60,742 nt of DNA from Aeromonas tecta (GCF_000820185.1 NZ_CDCA01000039.1:98070-158811); one strand, 5' to 3'; counted from the first letter of the stretch, positions 27,455 through 37,602 are shown. Made by a program: numbers and translations. Notes: generated by a model from the sequence alone, not told the origin.

Positions 27455-29140
27455 TTAAACTTTGAATGTGCTGTCTGCAGTGCTGCTGGCAAGAGATTGG
27501 GCGATACACTCACGCAGGCCCTTCTTGTCAATCTTGCCCACCGCCGTCATGGGCAGGGCCGCGAGGATCTCGAAGCGGTCCGGCAATTTGAATTCGGCCA
27601 CGCCGCGCGAGCGCAGGAACTTGCGCAAAATAAGCGCCTTGAGGCCCGGCTCGGTGGTGACGATGAAGGCGCAGCTCTTTTCCCCCATGGTGCTGTCCGG
27701 CATGGAGACCAGCGCCGCATGGGTGATGGCCGGGTGGTGCAGCAACTGGTTCTCCACCTCTTCCGCCGCTATCTTCTCGCCGCCGCGGTTGATCTGATCC
27801 TTCTGCCGACCCACCACTGTCAGGTAGCCATCCTGGTCTTGCACCACCAGATCGCCGGAGCAGTAGAAACCTTCGCTATCAAACACCCGGGCGTTGTGAG
27901 CCGGGCTCTGGTAATAGCCGCGGAAGGTATAGGGGCCGCGGGTGTGCAGGGCGCCGGGCTGGCCTTGGGCAACCGGGTTGCCCTCCTCGTCCAGCACGCG
28001 CACCTCGTCATCCGGGCTCATGGGATGGCCTTGGGTGTGAATGACCTTGTCGTCCGGGTCATCCAACCGGGTGTAGTTCACCAGTCCTTCCGCCATGCCA
28101 AACACCTGTTGCAGCTGGCAACCGAGTAGCGGGGTGATTTTTTTGGCTACCGCCTCGGCCAGCTTGGCGCCGCCCACTTGCAACAGGACGAGGCTCTCGA
28201 GCTGGGCCCGCGCGGCAGGGTCTGCCTCGGCCGCCTGCAGCCAGAGGGAGACCGCCGGCGGCACCAGGGAGGTCAGGTTGACCCCGTGACGGGCGATAAG
28301 CGGGAAACAGCTCATGGGGCTGGGATCGGGCGCCAGCACCACGGCGCCACCGGCATCGAACACGCCCAGCGCCCCAGGGGAGCTCAAGGGGAAGTTGTGG
28401 GGCGCCGGCAGGGCGCACAGGTAACGGGTATGAGGCCCAAGGGCGCAGATCTCGTTGCTGCGGCGCACGCTGTAGTAGTAGTCATCGTGGGTGCGAGGAA
28501 TGAGTTTGGGGGTGCCGGTGCTGCCACCGGAGAGCTGGAAGAAGGCCACCTCATCCGCCGGGCTTGGGCCATGGCTCGGAGATGTGCCTTGCCACACGGG
28601 GTTAGCACTCTCGTCTTCCCCCAGCCAATGGGCCAGGTCCAGCTCACCCTCTTCACCATCCAGCAGCACCAGCTCGGCGCCCATCTCCTTTAGCAGCTCG
28701 CTGTGACGAGCCCCTTCGGCAAAGAGTGGATGCGCGGTGGAGCCGACAAAGAGCCTGGGGGCTATCTGCTCGGCATAGGAGGCCAGCTCCAGCCGGTTGT
28801 GGCTAAACAGCGCGTTGACCGGGGCGATCCCGACTTTGAGCAGGGCGAAGAACACCTGATAGAACTCGGCCACGTTGGGCAGTTGCACCAGGGCGGTATC
28901 ACCGACCCTGAAACCATGGTGGGCGAGCCGCGCGGCCAGCCGGGTCGAACTTGTATCGAGCTCACGGTAGCTGACGCTGCGCTCGCCGCAGAGGATGGCG
29001 GTGGCATCCGGTGCCACTTCGCACTGGCGACTCAACATGGCGGTCAGAGGCTCACCACGCCAATAACCTTTGGCACGATATTGGGCAGCCACCTCGGCGG
29101 GCCAGCGGGTGTAGGGCAGGAAGCGGTTGGATTGGCTCAT
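27455..29140 (-). CDS. amoE: 2,3-dihydroxybenzoate-AMP ligase (AmoE, EntE-like)
   Basis: A 561-residue stand-alone aryl-adenylating enzyme. Motifs: [29 protein letters not shown] (A3, aryl-acid type), [16 protein letters not shown] (A5), [26 protein letters not shown] (A8) and [12 protein letters not shown] (A10 lysine). It activates DHB and loads it on the AmoB carrier domain. The start at 29140 follows GAGGTGGCGCT and overlaps the amoC stop by 4 bp; the upstream extension of the frame overlaps amoC and is not real. Slightly longer than E. coli EntE (536). Confidence 0.95.
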   Translation of the reverse strand: MSQSNRFLPYTRWPAEVAAQYRAKGYWRGEPLTAMLSRQCEVAPDATAILCGERSVSYRELDTSSTRLAARLAHHGFRVGDTALVQLPNVAEFYQVFFALLKVGIAPVNALFSHNRLELASYAEQIAPRLFVGSTAHPLFAEGARHSELLKEMGAELVLLDGEEGELDLAHWLGEDESANPVWQGTSPSHGPSPADEVAFFQLSGGSTGTPKLIPRTHDDYYYSVRRSNEICALGPHTRYLCALPAPHNFPLSSPGALGVFDAGGAVVLAPDPSPMSCFPLIARHGVNLTSLVPPAVSLWLQAAEADPAARAQLESLVLLQVGGAKLAEAVAKKITPLLGCQLQQVFGMAEGLVNYTRLDDPDDKVIHTQGHPMSPDDEVRVLDEEGNPVAQGQPGALHTRGPYTFRGYYQSPAHNARVFDSEGFYCSGDLVVQDQDGYLTVVGRQKDQINRGGEKIAAEEVENQLLHHPAITHAALVSMPDSTMGEKSCAFIVTTEPGLKALILRKFLRSRGVAEFKLPDRFEILAALPMTAVGKIDKKGLRECIAQSLASSTADSTFKV

Positions 29141-30300
29141 AGCGCCACCTCGGTGCCAAGGCCCAGGGCTTTGAGCATGGTGCCGAGCTTGGTACCGGTC
29201 TCGGCCCACTCCATGGCCGGATCCGAGCCCGCGACGATGCCAGCACCGGCGAACAGCTCCACGTGGTGGCCATCGAGCACACCACAGCGGATCACCACGG
29301 CCCACTCACCGTTGCCCTGGCTATCGCACCAGCCGACGATGCCGCTGAACAAGGCGCGCTGGAAGGGCTCCTGCTCGCGAATGAACTGACGCGCCAGATC
29401 CGTGGGATAACCGCACAGGGCCGGCGTGGGATGCAACTGGCAAGCGAGCGAGAGCACCGAGGCCTCTCCCGCATGCAGCTGGCCCGCGATGGGCGTGCCC
29501 AGATGCCAGAGGGTGTCCGTGCTCATCAGGGAGGGCTCTGCCGGAATGGCCAGCTCACGGCAATGGGGTGCCAGCACGCGCCGGATCTCGTCGATCACCA
29601 GCTTGTGCTCATGCTGATCCTTGTGGGAGGCCAGCAGCTTGCGTGCCACCGCCTTGTCCTGCTCGGGCTCGCCACCGCGCTTGGCCGAGCCGGCAAGCGG
29701 ATGCGTGAAGACAGCGCCCTCGCTGACCCGCAGCAGCAGTTCGGGACTGGCACCGAGCAGGCGACGGCCCTGACCCAGTGGCAATGAGAAGTGGAAGGCG
29801 TTGGGATTCTGGGTCATCAGCCGGGCCAGCACCTGTTCGGGATCGGCCGGTTTGCTCAGTTGCAGCTTGAGTTTGCGCGACAACACCACCTTGGCGAGGG
29901 TGCCTTGCGCAAAGGCATCGAGCGCCGAGCTCACCGAGGCCTGAAACTCGGCGGCGGCGGGTGTGCTGTTGACCGAGATCACCTGATTGGTCACCGAACT
30001 GGTCGCCGGGGGCGCGGTGCGCGCTCCCCGCTCATAACGGCTCGGGACATAGAGGCAAGAGGCTTCGGCAGGATCGAAGGCAAAGGCGCCGATCAGCAGC
30101 GGATTGGCCTGACCTGCGGCCTCTGCAGCAGCCAGCGCCTGGACTATCTGCCGCTCGAGCAGAGACCATTCACAGGCGGGGGTGCTGATGGGCTGGCCCA
30201 GGCCATAGGCGCGAATACAACCCTGGCCTGAGGTAAACAAGAAATCGGGCGGCGATCCCGCCTCGGCAGGTGTGCCATTTTCCATTACAAGAGTATTCAC
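29137..30300 (-). CDS. amoC: Isochorismate synthase (AmoC, EntC-like)
   Basis: The 387-residue first enzyme of the operon converts chorismate to isochorismate. Family segments seen: [72 protein letters not shown] and the C-terminal [28 protein letters not shown]. Start is GTG at 30300, well placed behind GAGGGTG; an ATG lies at 30285. A near-consensus Fur box sits 25 bp upstream, so the whole amoCEBFAGH operon is most likely iron-repressed from here. Confidence 0.95.
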   Translation of the reverse strand: MNTLVMENGTPAEAGSPPDFLFTSGQGCIRAYGLGQPISTPACEWSLLERQIVQALAAAEAAGQANPLLIGAFAFDPAEASCLYVPSRYERGARTAPPATSSVTNQVISVNSTPAAAEFQASVSSALDAFAQGTLAKVVLSRKLKLQLSKPADPEQVLARLMTQNPNAFHFSLPLGQGRRLLGASPELLLRVSEGAVFTHPLAGSAKRGGEPEQDKAVARKLLASHKDQHEHKLVIDEIRRVLAPHCRELAIPAEPSLMSTDTLWHLGTPIAGQLHAGEASVLSLACQLHPTPALCGYPTDLARQFIREQEPFQRALFSGIVGWCDSQGNGEWAVVIRCGVLDGHHVELFAGAGIVAGSDPAMEWAETGTKLGTMLKALGLGTEVAL

Positions 30301-30324
30301 GTTACACCCTCAAAAAAGATTCAA

Positions 30325-30343
30325 AATGATAATGATTATCAAT
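30325..30343. promoter_or_regulatory. Near-consensus Fur box of the amo operon
   Basis: AATGATAATGATTATCAAT is a very good match to the Fur consensus and lies just upstream of the amoC GTG start. It is the strongest Fur site in the window and gives the iron control of the biosynthetic operon. Confidence 0.88.
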
Positions 30344-30622
30344 TTGATTTTGTGCGGCGGTAAAATACTCGCTTTGAAATCACCCGGTCAATGGGATTTT
30401 TTGCCTGTAAAACTGGAGCTTATCTGTGGGTATTGGGCCGATGACGCCAGCGCTGGCCTGCTGGCACATGGATTGACGACGCTACTCGAATGAACACAAA
30501 TATCCATCCCCATATGGGTGATGCGACAGAAACCGGATGACGAGGCCCAGGCTGGCGGCAAACCCGCTTTGCCCCTAAGATGGCGCCATATCCTGTTGTT
30601 ACCTGTCGAGATGGAACCCTCC
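30344..30622. other. Intergenic region between amoC and the lipoprotein gene
   Basis: The stretch left of the Fur box towards the lipoprotein gene is AT-rich at first and must hold the amo promoter and the promoter of the next gene. I see no further clear motif, RNA or small gene. Short open frames here have no family features. Confidence 0.4.
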
Positions 30623-31174
30623 ATGTTAAAACACCTGCTTCTGCTTCCCCTCTGCCTGCTGTTGGCAGCCTGCTCGCTCACCCAATACAACGTCAGCGAG
30701 AGCGAGATAAACCAATACCTGAAAGACAAGGTCGCCTTCGAGAAAGAGATCGGGATCCCGGGTATCATGTCGAGCAAGATCCGGTTAGACGACCTGCAGA
30801 GCCGCATCGGTCGCAGCCGGGCCGATCGGGTCGAGCTGGATGCAGCCGGCGATCTGCAGGTGGCGAGCCCGCTCGGCAGCCAGCAGATGAAGATCCGTCT
30901 CTCCCTCAGCGCCCGCCCCGATTATGTGGCCGAGCAGGGTGCCATCTACCTACGCGATCTGGAGCTTATCTCGGTCAAGACCGAACCGACCGACGTGGGC
31001 GCAGCCCTCACCCCGCTGTTGCCGACCTTCAACCAATCGCTCTCTGTGTTCCTCTCCCAGACCCCGGTCTACCGACTCGACAGCAATCGCAAGAACGAGG
31101 CCAGGATCAAGGACAAGGTCGAGGCGCTCAAGGTGGAGCCGGGCCGTCTGGTGATCCCCTTCAAACTGATGTAA
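30623..31174 (+). CDS. DUF1439 (YceB-like) lipoprotein
   Basis: The 183-residue product starts MLKHLLLLPLCLLLAACSL, a lipoprotein signal with lipobox LAAC. The following region (YNVSESEINQYLKDKVAFEKEIGIPG, then alternating strands) fits the DUF1439/YceB family of outer-membrane-facing lipoproteins of unknown function. The next residues after the cysteine, SL, do not suggest inner-membrane retention. Start 30623 is chosen because it gives a complete lipoprotein signal; 30611 is an in-frame alternative. It ends in its own terminator. Confidence 0.75.
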   Translation: MLKHLLLLPLCLLLAACSLTQYNVSESEINQYLKDKVAFEKEIGIPGIMSSKIRLDDLQSRIGRSRADRVELDAAGDLQVASPLGSQQMKIRLSLSARPDYVAEQGAIYLRDLELISVKTEPTDVGAALTPLLPTFNQSLSVFLSQTPVYRLDSNRKNEARIKDKVEALKVEPGRLVIPFKLM

Positions 31175-31182
31175 AACTCATC

Positions 31183-31226
31183 GCCGCGCCTTCCCTCTCC
31201 CCAGCAACCCAGGCGCGGCTTTTTTC
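31183..31226 (+). terminator. Terminator after the DUF1439 lipoprotein gene
   Basis: An 8-bp stem GCCGCGCC/GGCGCGGC with a 21-nt loop is followed by six T residues. Confidence 0.75.
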
Positions 31227-31252
31227 TTCTCAAGCCCGCCCCTTTGCCCCAT

Positions 31253-31275
31253 AATGCACACCATTCTCATTTAGG
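31253..31275. promoter_or_regulatory. Possible Fur site upstream of the exported protein gene
   Basis: The segment contains TGCACACCATTCTCA. The right half ATTCTCA is a common Fur half-site; the left half is poor. It lies about 50 bp upstream of the start at 31322, where a promoter would be expected. Tentative. Confidence 0.4.
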
Positions 31276-31321
31276 TTTTGAGAAGCGTCATAATAAAATC
31301 AAACATATGGGTGAAAAGGAC

Positions 31322-33322
31322 ATGAGAAAAACCGTACTGGTGCAGGCGATTGCCTGCGCACTGCTCAGCAGCGCCGCGCACGCCGCCGTCAAGGTCGAGG
31401 ACAAGACCTTCAACACCGCCGCCAGCATGCTGGCCTATACCGAATTCGAGCTCTCCGGCGAGCCGCTGGCCGAGGCCCTTGGCCTGGATCTGGACGTGCT
31501 GGATGCCAACCGCGCCGATGAGCCAACCCCGTTCGATTTCGCCGCCGGCATCGAATCCTATGAATACTCCGAAGAAGCCATGTATGCCCTGAACTACCAG
31601 TCAGGCATGGGTCCTCACTTGGTGAACGGACCGCAGAACCTGGCCCGTGGCGGCACCCTGGCCGATCTCGGCAAGCGAGTGCTGGCCATGGCCGAGGCCG
31701 TTGGCTTCCCGGCAGATGAAGTGCCACAAGGCATGTACCCCCTCTCCCTGCCCTACGCTTCCGCCAATCCCGAGTTTGCCCAAGCGGTGAACACCACCCC
31801 GGTCAACGGCGATCAGGTCACCATCAAGACTGCCAAAGGCGTCGAGAAATCCGTCAAGACCCAGGTTCCCGCCTACTTCCGTGACTACGCCACCCTGCGC
31901 TGGAGCGGTAGCGACAACCTGCTGAACCCGGCCGCCGTGGGCGGCATCCTGCTCAAGGAAGTGATGTGGTCCCAAGACTTCCTCGGCGGCATGCACGTCG
32001 CCGAGAGTGATGAAGAGGTCGAAGCTGCCTCCTCCACCATGGATCAGGATGGCAAGCACAAGCTGGGCGTCTCCGCCGCGGATGGCTTCAACGGCATGAT
32101 GCTGACCGAGCAGTCCATCGACAAGCTGGCCATACTGCAGGGCCAGCTCGGCTTTGATGGCAAGCAGCTCGGCGCCAAGATAAGCCCGCAATACGATCCG
32201 GCCAAGGGCGTGGTCTACTTCCCCCATCAGGTGAAAGTGACCGAAACCACCAAGAACGAGGTGGGCGCCATCGGCAAACTGGAGGTCGTGGATGGCTCTG
32301 CCCAGTTGCGCGATGCCTGGATGCTGCTGTGGCCGCTGTCCGAGTTTTACGCCTTCAGCGATCAGCGCAGCGCCAACACCAACCAGAACCCGGCCTTCCA
32401 CGCCGTGTTTGACGGTACTCCCTTCGCCGCCGCTCCGGCCGCCAACAAGGGTAGCGATGCTGCCAAGCTGGTAGCAGGGGAAGACGCCTTCTCCCTAGCG
32501 CAGAACCTCTCTGGCATGGTGTTCAAGAACCTCAACGCCCTGCATTTTGACGCCAAGGCCGGCACCCTGGTGGACAGCTGGCAGGCAGGCAAACAGGGCA
32601 AGCACGTCACCACCTTCGACGCCGCTTACGCCCTGGTCGCCCTGCAGATCTTCCAGCGCGCCCAAGATGCGTTGCCGGTCGGCTACGCTGCCGGTGACAA
32701 TGGCGAGCTGAACCTCAAGACCGCCCAGGGCCAGCAGGCACTGGTGCTGGTTCGCCAACAGGCGGACTTCATCCTCGGCAAGCTCAAGGGTAAGAATGGT
32801 CTGGTGCACGACGGCCTGACCCTGGGTGGCAAACCGGATGCGGGCCAATCCATCGAGGCGCAATTCGCCGCCATCCGTGGTCTGACCGCCGCCTTCCTGG
32901 CAACCTCAGATGCCAAGTACCGCACCGCCGCGCGCGAGTTGTTCATCGCCACCGACAAGGCCTTCTTCAATGCCAAGGCCGGTACCTGGCTGGCTGGCAA
33001 ACAGGGTGAATACACCCCCTGGACCCAGGCTGCCATCTCCGGCGCTCTGCGCTCTGCCATGCTGAACCTGCGCAACGAAGGCGCCGAGAAGGCACCGGCA
33101 CTCGAGCTGGCCCACCTCACCCAGCGTTATGTGAGCTGGTTCCGTGGCACCGTCAACGGCGGCATGCAGATGGCCGAGTGGATCGGTGATTCCGGTGAGA
33201 ACGTCATCGAAGGCGCTAGTCACGACACCGACGAAGACGGCGTGCCGCAAGTCACCGCCGCCGGTGGCAAGCATGGCACCGCCATGGTGATGGCCGGCAA
33301 GGCCGTCGTGAGCGAGAAGTAA
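31322..33322 (+). CDS. Exported protein of unknown function with an alpha/alpha-barrel-like C-terminal half
   Basis: A 666-residue protein with a clear signal peptide (MRKTVLVQAIACALLSSAAHA). The start follows AAGGAC; the upstream extension of the frame is not needed. I do not recognise the family. The N-terminal half is soluble and acidic. The C-terminal half (about residues 430-640) shows repeating helix pairs such as ALVLVRQQADFILGKL, QFAAIRGLTAAFLATSD and AAISGALRSAMLNLRNEG, as in alpha/alpha-toroid proteins like the YyaL C-terminus. It is predicted periplasmic or secreted. Its position beside the Fur-controlled amo operon, with a possible Fur site of its own, suggests iron-responsive expression. 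Confidence 0.6.
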   Translation: MRKTVLVQAIACALLSSAAHAAVKVEDKTFNTAASMLAYTEFELSGEPLAEALGLDLDVLDANRADEPTPFDFAAGIESYEYSEEAMYALNYQSGMGPHLVNGPQNLARGGTLADLGKRVLAMAEAVGFPADEVPQGMYPLSLPYASANPEFAQAVNTTPVNGDQVTIKTAKGVEKSVKTQVPAYFRDYATLRWSGSDNLLNPAAVGGILLKEVMWSQDFLGGMHVAESDEEVEAASSTMDQDGKHKLGVSAADGFNGMMLTEQSIDKLAILQGQLGFDGKQLGAKISPQYDPAKGVVYFPHQVKVTETTKNEVGAIGKLEVVDGSAQLRDAWMLLWPLSEFYAFSDQRSANTNQNPAFHAVFDGTPFAAAPAANKGSDAAKLVAGEDAFSLAQNLSGMVFKNLNALHFDAKAGTLVDSWQAGKQGKHVTTFDAAYALVALQIFQRAQDALPVGYAAGDNGELNLKTAQGQQALVLVRQQADFILGKLKGKNGLVHDGLTLGGKPDAGQSIEAQFAAIRGLTAAFLATSDAKYRTAARELFIATDKAFFNAKAGTWLAGKQGEYTPWTQAAISGALRSAMLNLRNEGAEKAPALELAHLTQRYVSWFRGTVNGGMQMAEWIGDSGENVIEGASHDTDEDGVPQVTAAGGKHGTAMVMAGKAVVSEK

Positions 33323-33331
33323 ATCGGCAAA

Positions 33332-33385
33332 TGGGTCAGCTGATGACCCACGAAAAAGGGAGCCCTTGCGGCTCCCTTTCTTTTT
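33332..33385. terminator. Tandem hairpins with a bidirectional terminator between the exported protein gene and glgC
   Basis: A TGGGTCA/TGACCCA hairpin at 33332-33350 is followed by a strong stem AAAGGGAGCC/GGCTCCCTTT at 33355-33379 with T-rich sequence behind it. Both convergent genes can end here. Confidence 0.85.
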
Positions 33386-33398
33386 CTATCTCAGGCCA

Positions 33399-34673
33399 TC
33401 ATTTCAGCTTGACCAGCATCTCCTTGGTCACCAGCACTATGCCTTGCTCGGAGCGGTAGAAGCGGCGGCTATCCTCGTCCGCATTCTCCCCCACCACCAG
33501 GCCATCAGGAAGTTTGCAGCCCTTGTCCACCACCACCCGACGCAGGCGACAGCCGGCCCCTATCTCGACCCCGGGGAAGATGATCGCTTGATCCAAAGTG
33601 CAGAAGGAGTGCACCCGCACGTGGGTGAACAGCACAGAGTTCAGCACGAAGGAGCCGCTGACGATGGATCCCCCCGCGAACATGGAGTTGATGGTCATGC
33701 CGTGCTGGCCATTTCTGTCCTGCACGAACTTGGCCGGTGGCGTCATGGTCTGACTGGTCCAGATGGGCCAGTTTTCGTCATAGATGTCGAGCTCGGGCAC
33801 CACGGAGGCGAGATCCATGTTCGCCTCCCAGAACGAATCCAGGGTACCCACATCGCGCCAGTAGGGCTTCACTCCCTCCTTGGCCCCCACGCAGGACATG
33901 GTGAAGGGGTGCGCGAACGCCTTGCCCTCCCCCACGATGCGCGGGATCACGTCCATGCCAAAGTCATGCTTTGACTCCAGATTGTTGATGTCCTCCTCCA
34001 GCAACTGATAGAGATAATCCGCCTCAAAGATGTAGATCCCCATGGAAGCCAGGGAGACCTGATCATTGCCCGGCATGGCGGGCGGATTGGCGGGCTTCTC
34101 CACAAAGGCGCGGATCTTGCGCTGATCGTCGATGTCCATGACCCCGAAGGCGGACGCCTCCGCGCGCGGCACCTCGATGCAGGCCACCGTCACCTTGGCA
34201 CCGAGGCGCACGTGATCGAGCAGCATGGCGGCGTAGTCCATCTTGTAGATGTGATCGCCCGCCAGCACCACTACGTATTTGGGGCCGTAATCACGGATGA
34301 TGTCGACGTTCTGGTAGATGGCATCGGCGGTACCACGGTACCACTGCACTTCGTCCACCCGTTGCTGGGCGGGCAGCAGGTCGATGAACTCGTTCATCTG
34401 GTAGCGCAGGAAGGACCAGCCCGATTGGAGGTGGCGCAGCAAGCTGTGGGATTTGTACTGGGTGACCACCCCCACGCGGCGAATGCCGGAGTTGATGCAG
34501 TTGGAGAGCACAAAATCGATGATGCGGAATTTTCCGCCAAAATGGACCGCTGGCTTGGCACGGTTGTCGGTCAACTGCTTCAAGCGGCTACCGCGTCCCC
34601 CCGCCAGCACCAAGGCCATACTCTGGTTCAACAACTGCCGTGCTTTGGCAGTATTTTCAGGTTCTAGCAACAT
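33399..34673 (-). CDS. glgC: Glucose-1-phosphate adenylyltransferase
   Basis: The 424-residue enzyme makes ADP-glucose for glycogen synthesis. Seen are the nucleotide-binding start [40 protein letters not shown] in pieces, [12 protein letters not shown], the catalytic [13 protein letters not shown] and FVEKPANPP. The ATG at 34673 follows GAGGTGATT; an upstream in-frame GTG lies within that ribosome site and is rejected. No other glg gene is adjacent in the window. It diverges from the GGDEF/EAL gene. Confidence 0.95.
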   Translation of the reverse strand: MLLEPENTAKARQLLNQSMALVLAGGRGSRLKQLTDNRAKPAVHFGGKFRIIDFVLSNCINSGIRRVGVVTQYKSHSLLRHLQSGWSFLRYQMNEFIDLLPAQQRVDEVQWYRGTADAIYQNVDIIRDYGPKYVVVLAGDHIYKMDYAAMLLDHVRLGAKVTVACIEVPRAEASAFGVMDIDDQRKIRAFVEKPANPPAMPGNDQVSLASMGIYIFEADYLYQLLEEDINNLESKHDFGMDVIPRIVGEGKAFAHPFTMSCVGAKEGVKPYWRDVGTLDSFWEANMDLASVVPELDIYDENWPIWTSQTMTPPAKFVQDRNGQHGMTINSMFAGGSIVSGSFVLNSVLFTHVRVHSFCTLDQAIIFPGVEIGAGCRLRRVVVDKGCKLPDGLVVGENADEDSRRFYRSEQGIVLVTKEMLVKLK

Positions 34674-34860
34674 AATCACCTCGGCCTTGTTGGAGCTGTT
34701 TTCAACCCATCTTCACCTTTTTCGCACGCCATGAAAGTGTTTTCACTCACATTTAGTCGTATTCCCTCACCCCTTTTTGTGGAGTTGCGTGAGTACGCAT
34801 GCGTTGTGCCGCCAGCTTGGTTAGAATTTATACATCATAGACATCATCAAGGATGACGCG

Positions 34861-36498
34861 ATGTTGAAAAAGTTAGAGGGGAACCTGCTGCTGGTCAGCG
34901 CCATGATCTGTATTCCCCTGCTCCTGCTGCAAGGGATCTGGCTAGCGCCGCCCGCCCCGCCCCATACCCTGTTGCTGGTCATGATGACCACCATAGCGGG
35001 CTTCGCCGTGCTGTTGTGGTTCACGCTGGGCGTTCACAAGGCGGAGCGGCGCAGACTGGAGCAGCGCTGGATGCAGGCGCTGCAGCACAGGGATCCGGCC
35101 AAACTCGATAGCCCGCAGGCACAGGCCGTGTTGCGCCAGCTGCTTGTCTCGTTCAATACCTCCGACATGGATGCCCGTCGCCAGATCTCCGAGCTGCATC
35201 ATCAGGCCCATCTAGACGAACTGACCCGCCTGCGCAATCGTCACGGTTTTCAGCGCGACATGTCGGTGTTTCTGCAACAGGAGGAGACCCACAGCGCCTT
35301 CCTGATCCTGATCCGGGCCAGCAAGCTGGCGACCATCAACGATCAACGCGGCGCCCTCGCCGGCGACACCTACCTCAAGGAGCTGACCGAGCTCATCAGT
35401 CAGGTGGTCAGCCATGTTCCCGGCCATCAGATCTACCGTATTTCCGGTGCCGATTTTGCGGTACTGCTGCAACCGGCCGACGACATCCAGCCCCATCTGC
35501 TGGGGCAGGGGCTCAAGCTTGCTTTTGATCAATACCAACAACAGCATGGCCTGGCCGGCACGGCCTACTCAGGGCTTACCCCCTTGAGCAGCGGGCAGAA
35601 GATTGAAGCCATTCTGGCCCGCGCCGATCTGGCGCTGGCCCGCGCCCAGACCGGTATCACCAATGGCTGGGCCATCCAGCAATATGACTCCTCACTGGAT
35701 CTGCATGGACAGCAGCACTGGAAGAAGGTGTTGGATGAGCTACTGGAGCAGGAGCGAGTCAGCTTCCACAGCCAACCCATCCAGGTGTTGAATCAGGACA
35801 TAGTGCCCTATCAGGAGATCTACGCGCGTTTCAACAGCGGCGAGGGCACTGTGCTGCCCATGGATACCCTGTTCGCCATGGCCCAGCGGCTGGACATGGT
35901 GATGCGGCTTGAACAGATGCTCATCCGCCACCTCATGCGCCAGCACAGAACCTTTGGCAGCCACCACGGCCGCTGGGGCTTGCGCCTCTCGGGCAGTGCC
36001 TTGCAAAACAGTACCTTCCTCATCTGGCTCGATCAGCAACTGAGCAAGGATCCCGACACCGCCGCCCATCTGGTGTTCGAGCTCAATGAGGAGCAACTAG
36101 AGAGAAATCCGACCGCCGCCAAGCGTCTGTTCGATCAGCTCAGGCGCCAGGGCAGCCGCTCTGCCATCTGCAACTTCGGCAAGGGCATCGACTCTTTTGC
36201 GCTGCTGCGCGAACTCAAACCGGATTACGTCAAACTGGACTCGGCACTGATCACCGCGCTTGAGCAGGATCCTGCCAACCAGCAATTCGTGCAGATGGTG
36301 GTCGACGTGTCCCATCGCATGGGTTGCCTGGTGATCGCGGAAGGGGTGGAGGAGCCCGATCAGAAGCAACTGTTGCAAGGGATGTATGTGGATGGGCTGC
36401 AGGGTTATCTCATCGCCAGGCCCCAAGAGCTGAGGCCTGACATTCCCCTTCAGGGGCCCTTTACTGGGGGCGCTTCAACTTCAGCAGGGTCAGTATGA
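34861..36498 (+). CDS. Membrane protein with degenerate GGDEF and EAL domains (CsrD-like)
   Basis: A 545-residue protein with two N-terminal membrane helices (about 8-28 and 38-58), a GGDEF-type domain (DELTRLRNRHGF about 120) and an EAL-type domain. The catalytic GGDEF motif is replaced by SGADF (YRISGADFAVLL) and the EAL motif by EIYARF, so synthesis or cleavage of c-di-GMP is unlikely. This double degeneration is the hallmark of CsrD, which helps RNase E degrade CsrB/C RNAs, but this protein is shorter than E. coli CsrD (646). Start follows AAGGATG. Its 3' end overlaps the next convergent gene by 38 bp. Confidence 0.75.
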   Translation: MLKKLEGNLLLVSAMICIPLLLLQGIWLAPPAPPHTLLLVMMTTIAGFAVLLWFTLGVHKAERRRLEQRWMQALQHRDPAKLDSPQAQAVLRQLLVSFNTSDMDARRQISELHHQAHLDELTRLRNRHGFQRDMSVFLQQEETHSAFLILIRASKLATINDQRGALAGDTYLKELTELISQVVSHVPGHQIYRISGADFAVLLQPADDIQPHLLGQGLKLAFDQYQQQHGLAGTAYSGLTPLSSGQKIEAILARADLALARAQTGITNGWAIQQYDSSLDLHGQQHWKKVLDELLEQERVSFHSQPIQVLNQDIVPYQEIYARFNSGEGTVLPMDTLFAMAQRLDMVMRLEQMLIRHLMRQHRTFGSHHGRWGLRLSGSALQNSTFLIWLDQQLSKDPDTAAHLVFELNEEQLERNPTAAKRLFDQLRRQGSRSAICNFGKGIDSFALLRELKPDYVKLDSALITALEQDPANQQFVQMVVDVSHRMGCLVIAEGVEEPDQKQLLQGMYVDGLQGYLIARPQELRPDIPLQGPFTGGASTSAGSV

Positions 36499-36955
36499 TG
36501 TCGTTGAGCTGGCGATAACGCTCCAGCTCCTTCTGATCGTAGCGCGTCGCCAGCATGGTCGGATTGTGGCGATTCTTGAGATAACGGTTGATCTGCAACC
36601 GGTTGAAACCGGCCACCTTGTAGACCTGACCCAACAGGGCGTTGAGTTCCTCGTCATCCAGCCCGGCTTTGGCCAGGTAGTCGTCCTGAACCGGACTCTC
36701 CAGCTGGCAGCTCTGCTTGTCGATATGGCCCGTCTCCTGCAGATAGGCGAGCCACTGCTCCACATAGAGCGGTTTGCAACCGGCCAGCAAATTGAAGAAG
36801 CCCACCGCATCGCAGCGGCAGCCGCCAAGCAGCACCAGCGCCAGCTCATCACTGTCACAACTGAAGGTGACAGGCCCGCTCTGGCTCCAGTCCAGCGCCT
36901 GCACCCGGATCTCGGCTTTCGCCCCCGCTCGTCCGGTCACGTCGAATACAAACAT
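36461..36955 (-). CDS. Protein of unknown function, 164 residues
   Basis: The start at 36955 (MFVFDVTGRAGAKAEIRVQ) has an excellent ribosome site GGGAGGTGCC; the longer frame to 37015 is not needed. The product is soluble with a cysteine pair in LLGGCRCDAVGFFNLLAGC and a basic, helical C-terminus (NRLQINRYLKNRHNPTMLATRYDQKELERYRQLNDII in parts). I do not recognise a family. The coding end overlaps the end of the GGDEF/EAL gene on the other strand. Confidence 0.6.
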   Translation of the reverse strand: MFVFDVTGRAGAKAEIRVQALDWSQSGPVTFSCDSDELALVLLGGCRCDAVGFFNLLAGCKPLYVEQWLAYLQETGHIDKQSCQLESPVQDDYLAKAGLDDEELNALLGQVYKVAGFNRLQINRYLKNRHNPTMLATRYDQKELERYRQLNDIILTLLKLKRPQ

Positions 36956-37051
36956 GGCACCTCCCGCTCGGCAAAGGGTTGATGATGGCCCATCCCACCG
37001 CCAGCGCCAAGCCAAATCGCCTTTTCATTCAGTATTCTGCCCGTGGGCCAT

Positions 37052-37081
37052 AAAAAAACCGACAGCCTCGCGGCTGTCGGT
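37052..37081 (-). terminator. Terminator after the DUF2750 gene
   Basis: A perfect 10-bp stem ACCGACAGCC/GGCTGTCGGT with a 4-nt loop is followed, on the minus strand, by a run of seven T residues. Confidence 0.9.
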
Positions 37082-37127
37082 CTTGATGCATCCAGGGTCC
37101 CCTCGGGGGCCATCAATGCAGAACTGT

Positions 37128-37487
37128 TCAGGCGTCCAGTTCGACCAGTGCCTTGGCCAGCTCGATGGGCTCGAGCTCCTGACCTTCCAGATCGGCGTTC
37201 CAGTTCGGACCAACCAGCACGTCGTCTTCGTCCAGATCGTTGATCCAGATGTCGAGGAACTCTTCCAGCTCGATCACTTCCGGTTCGTAGTCCGCCCACT
37301 CGTCCACGCAGTGCAGGCGGGCATCGGCTTCACCGGACCAGAGCGGCATGACATCGGCGTCTTCGAACTCGGCAGAGCGGCACACCACCCAGTCTTCACC
37401 GTAGCGCAGACCCCACACCTGACCCGACTCGCGGACTTCTTCGATAAACAGCTGGAAATTGGCATCAAGGTTGTCAGTTAGTTTGCT
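37128..37487 (-). CDS. DUF2750-family cytoplasmic protein
   Basis: A small acidic protein of 119 residues (MSKLTDNLDANFQLFIEEV). The core VWGLRYGEDWVVCRSAEFEDADVMPLWSGEADARLHC, rich in tryptophans, fits DUF2750, a family of unknown function in gammaproteobacteria. The start at 37487 has a GAGAG site; the upstream extension is poor. It ends at a strong terminator. Confidence 0.7.
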   Translation of the reverse strand, partial: SKLTDNLDANFQLFIEEVRESGQVWGLRYGEDWVVCRSAEFEDADVMPLWSGEADARLHCVDEWADYEPEVIELEEFLDIWINDLDEDDVLVGPNWNADLEGQELEPIELAKALVELDA

Positions 37488-37602
37488 CATGGGAGTCTCT
37501 CTCTTGCAGACGGTGGCCACGCTGGCCAAGAATGGGGCTGATGGTGTCCCAAAAGCCCCCCAGACTCAAGTCAAATCCCCAAAAAGCAGGGGATAAGACC
37601 CA

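Noticed and set aside
30272..30493. 73-codon plus-strand frame across the amoC start and Fur box
   Set aside because: It overlaps the amoC start and promoter and has no ribosome site or family features.
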